From UBA1941 sp046329555 (GTDB lineage: Bacteria; Bacteroidota; Bacteroidia; Chitinophagales; LD1), in NCBI GenBank assembly GCA_046329555.1, contig JAXLUK010000002.1, positions 744,001 through 808,000 on the forward strand: a DNA stretch of 64,000 bases, read 5' to 3'. The position numbers and the translations under genes are program-made. The notes under the pieces are model-generated. The model searched no databases. It was given only the letters and a program-made list of their open reading frames with translations, and was not told the origin of the DNA. Of this stretch, positions 63,205 through 64,000 are shown piece after piece; position 1 is the stretch's first letter; every line of letters starts with the position of its first letter.

Positions 63205-63453
63205 ATGAATAAGCCACTTTTAGAGTTGGAGGCAGGCCAGTGGGCCTACATCCTTGATTTGAAATCAGACAATTTATGTGCCGAATTCTTCCGGAAAGGA
63301 TGCTTTCCTGGTGATCATATCTACGTAGTTGAAAATTCGCCTGCACATCCATACATCGTTTTTCGTTCCGGGCGCTATTGCTACCATTTGAGGCGACAGC
63401 GTGCTGCCGACGTCATTACCGGTCCTTTCAGTCTGCATTTCTGCCTGAATTAG
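63205..63453 (+). CDS. FeoA-like SH3-fold protein
   Basis: 82 residues, full FeoA length. LLELEAGQWAYILDLKSDNL, FFRKGCFPGDHIYVVENSP and YIVFRSGRYCYHLRRQRAAD follow the FeoA pattern (G-x-x-A-x-I ... L-x-x-G-x-x-P-G ... R-x-x-A). FeoA proteins help FeoB ferrous transporters; feoB is not within the window (nor before the convergent sprA), so a stand-alone gene. Confidence 0.75.
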   Translation: MNKPLLELEAGQWAYILDLKSDNLCAEFFRKGCFPGDHIYVVENSPAHPYIVFRSGRYCYHLRRQRAADVITGPFSLHFCLN

Positions 63454-63461
63454 TTGTTTGC

Positions 63462-64000
63462 TTAGTTCACCAATGTGAACCGGAATTGAATACCGCCGCG
63501 GATATTGGTGGTTTCGAAGCTGGTGGAAATTTTTGGAATGGTTTTGTTGTAATCTACAAACACGCGTACGTTCATGCGCTGGCTAATCACATAATCGATT
63601 GCCGGACTGATAGTAATATTGGTAGCGCCACTGGTCAACTGCGGCGTGGTTTCATCAATTCGGTGATTGATCACTACGGCATCGCGATAGCTCACATCCA
63701 GTTTGAATTTAAGATCGTTATCTAAGCGCAACAGCTTGCCTTTAATCTTAATCGGCAATCGCAATCCGCGCACGGTATAGCCGGCGCCAAAAGTGAAGGT
63801 GCTGCTATTGTTTTCAATCATCTGGTAATCGGCAAAATTCATGGTTAAGGTCCGCGATTTTTTGTAATCGAAGCGGGCACTTACCTGATTCTTGAACGTC
63901 ATATCTATTCCAATCAGCGGCGAGAATGATTCATTGATGGACACACTAGGAATGGCCAGCGCTGAATAATAGTTCCCGCTAATTGTATCCACTCGCGTAG
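63462..64000 (-). CDS. sprA: SprA, T9SS outer-membrane translocon, C-terminal part
   Basis: The frame is open through the right edge (TRVDTISGNYYSALAIPSVS, then INESFSPLIGIDMTFKN). The visible 177+ residues are the last strands of the SprA (Sov) beta-barrel, ending GGIQFRFTLVN. SprA is the very large T9SS export channel. The GTG at 63992 is an internal Val. Convergent with the FeoA-like gene, 8 bp gap. Confidence 0.88.
   Translation of the reverse strand, partial: TRVDTISGNYYSALAIPSVSINESFSPLIGIDMTFKNQVSARFDYKKSRTLTMNFADYQMIENNSSTFTFGAGYTVRGLRLPIKIKGKLLRLDNDLKFKLDVSYRDAVVINHRIDETTPQLTSGATNITISPAIDYVISQRMNVRVFVDYNKTIPKISTSFETTNIRGGIQFRFTLVN

Noticed and set aside
63462..63992. 176-residue protein starting at 63992
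   Set aside because: The GTG is an internal Val codon; the frame continues to the window edge as SprA.

Overview
The window is chromosomal DNA of a Bacteroidota bacterium, most likely from the Chitinophagales/Sphingobacteriia side. Reasons: the tail of a SprA-type outer-membrane protein of the type IX secretion system, a YHYH protein with a C-terminal T9SS-like sorting domain, DUF4286 and TANFOR-like proteins, TAnnTTTG-type promoters (best example in front of gltA), and weak Shine-Dalgarno sites. Most genes sit near 50% G+C. The CRISPR operon (especially its first RAMP gene) and the 48.8-54.5 kb defence genes look clearly more A+T-rich, which suggests transfer.

0-12.1 kb: end of a HigA-like antitoxin, then one tightly packed type III-B CRISPR-Cas operon. 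The order is a DEDDh exonuclease, a CorA-like two-TM membrane effector, an unannotated 69-residue single-TM protein, Cmr1-like, Cas10/Cmr2 (GGDD cyclase motif intact, no HD nuclease), Cmr3, Cmr4, Cmr5, Cmr6, Cas6, and an array of 32 good repeats plus one decayed terminal repeat. No cas1/cas2 is present. Cas10 + CorA + a small nuclease is the layout of systems that signal with a SAM-AMP-type messenger to a membrane effector. Here the usual degrading enzyme seems to be replaced by a DEDDh nuclease, and there is an extra small membrane protein. This is the most interesting system in the window.

12.1-16.7 kb: housekeeping genes (gltA, lpxB, tRNA-Ala, obgE) and a retropepsin-like gene broken by a MITE-like palindromic element. 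16.7-25.1 kb: a reverse-strand cluster with a bacterial lipoxygenase (all five iron ligands visible), a catalase-like heme protein and a giant Ser/Thr kinase-AAA-TPR-GAF-nucleotide cyclase whose frame is cut by two in-frame stop codons. 25.4-28.1 kb: an MbnP/MbnH pair and six tandem 157-bp repeats, each with a palindrome, next to a ParB-like gene.

28.1-48 kb: envelope and metabolic genes, including a three-gene surface operon (TANFOR-like giant, FN3 protein, beta-barrel), a TPR-like protein, a GldM-C-like protein, a YHYH/T9SS protein, YbaB, L-2-hydroxyglutarate oxidase and heme oxygenase. 48-55.3 kb: a defence/mobile patch with Fic, an N-terminally cut DUF2357 PD-(D/E)XK nuclease, an IS4 transposase scrap and an Eco47II-like restriction-modification pair, separated by a dispersed inverted-repeat element. 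55.3-64 kb: thioesterase + ketosynthase (flexirubin/aryl-polyene type), ileS, lspA, dgkA, a MurG-like glycosyltransferase, a FeoA-like protein and the sprA 3' end.
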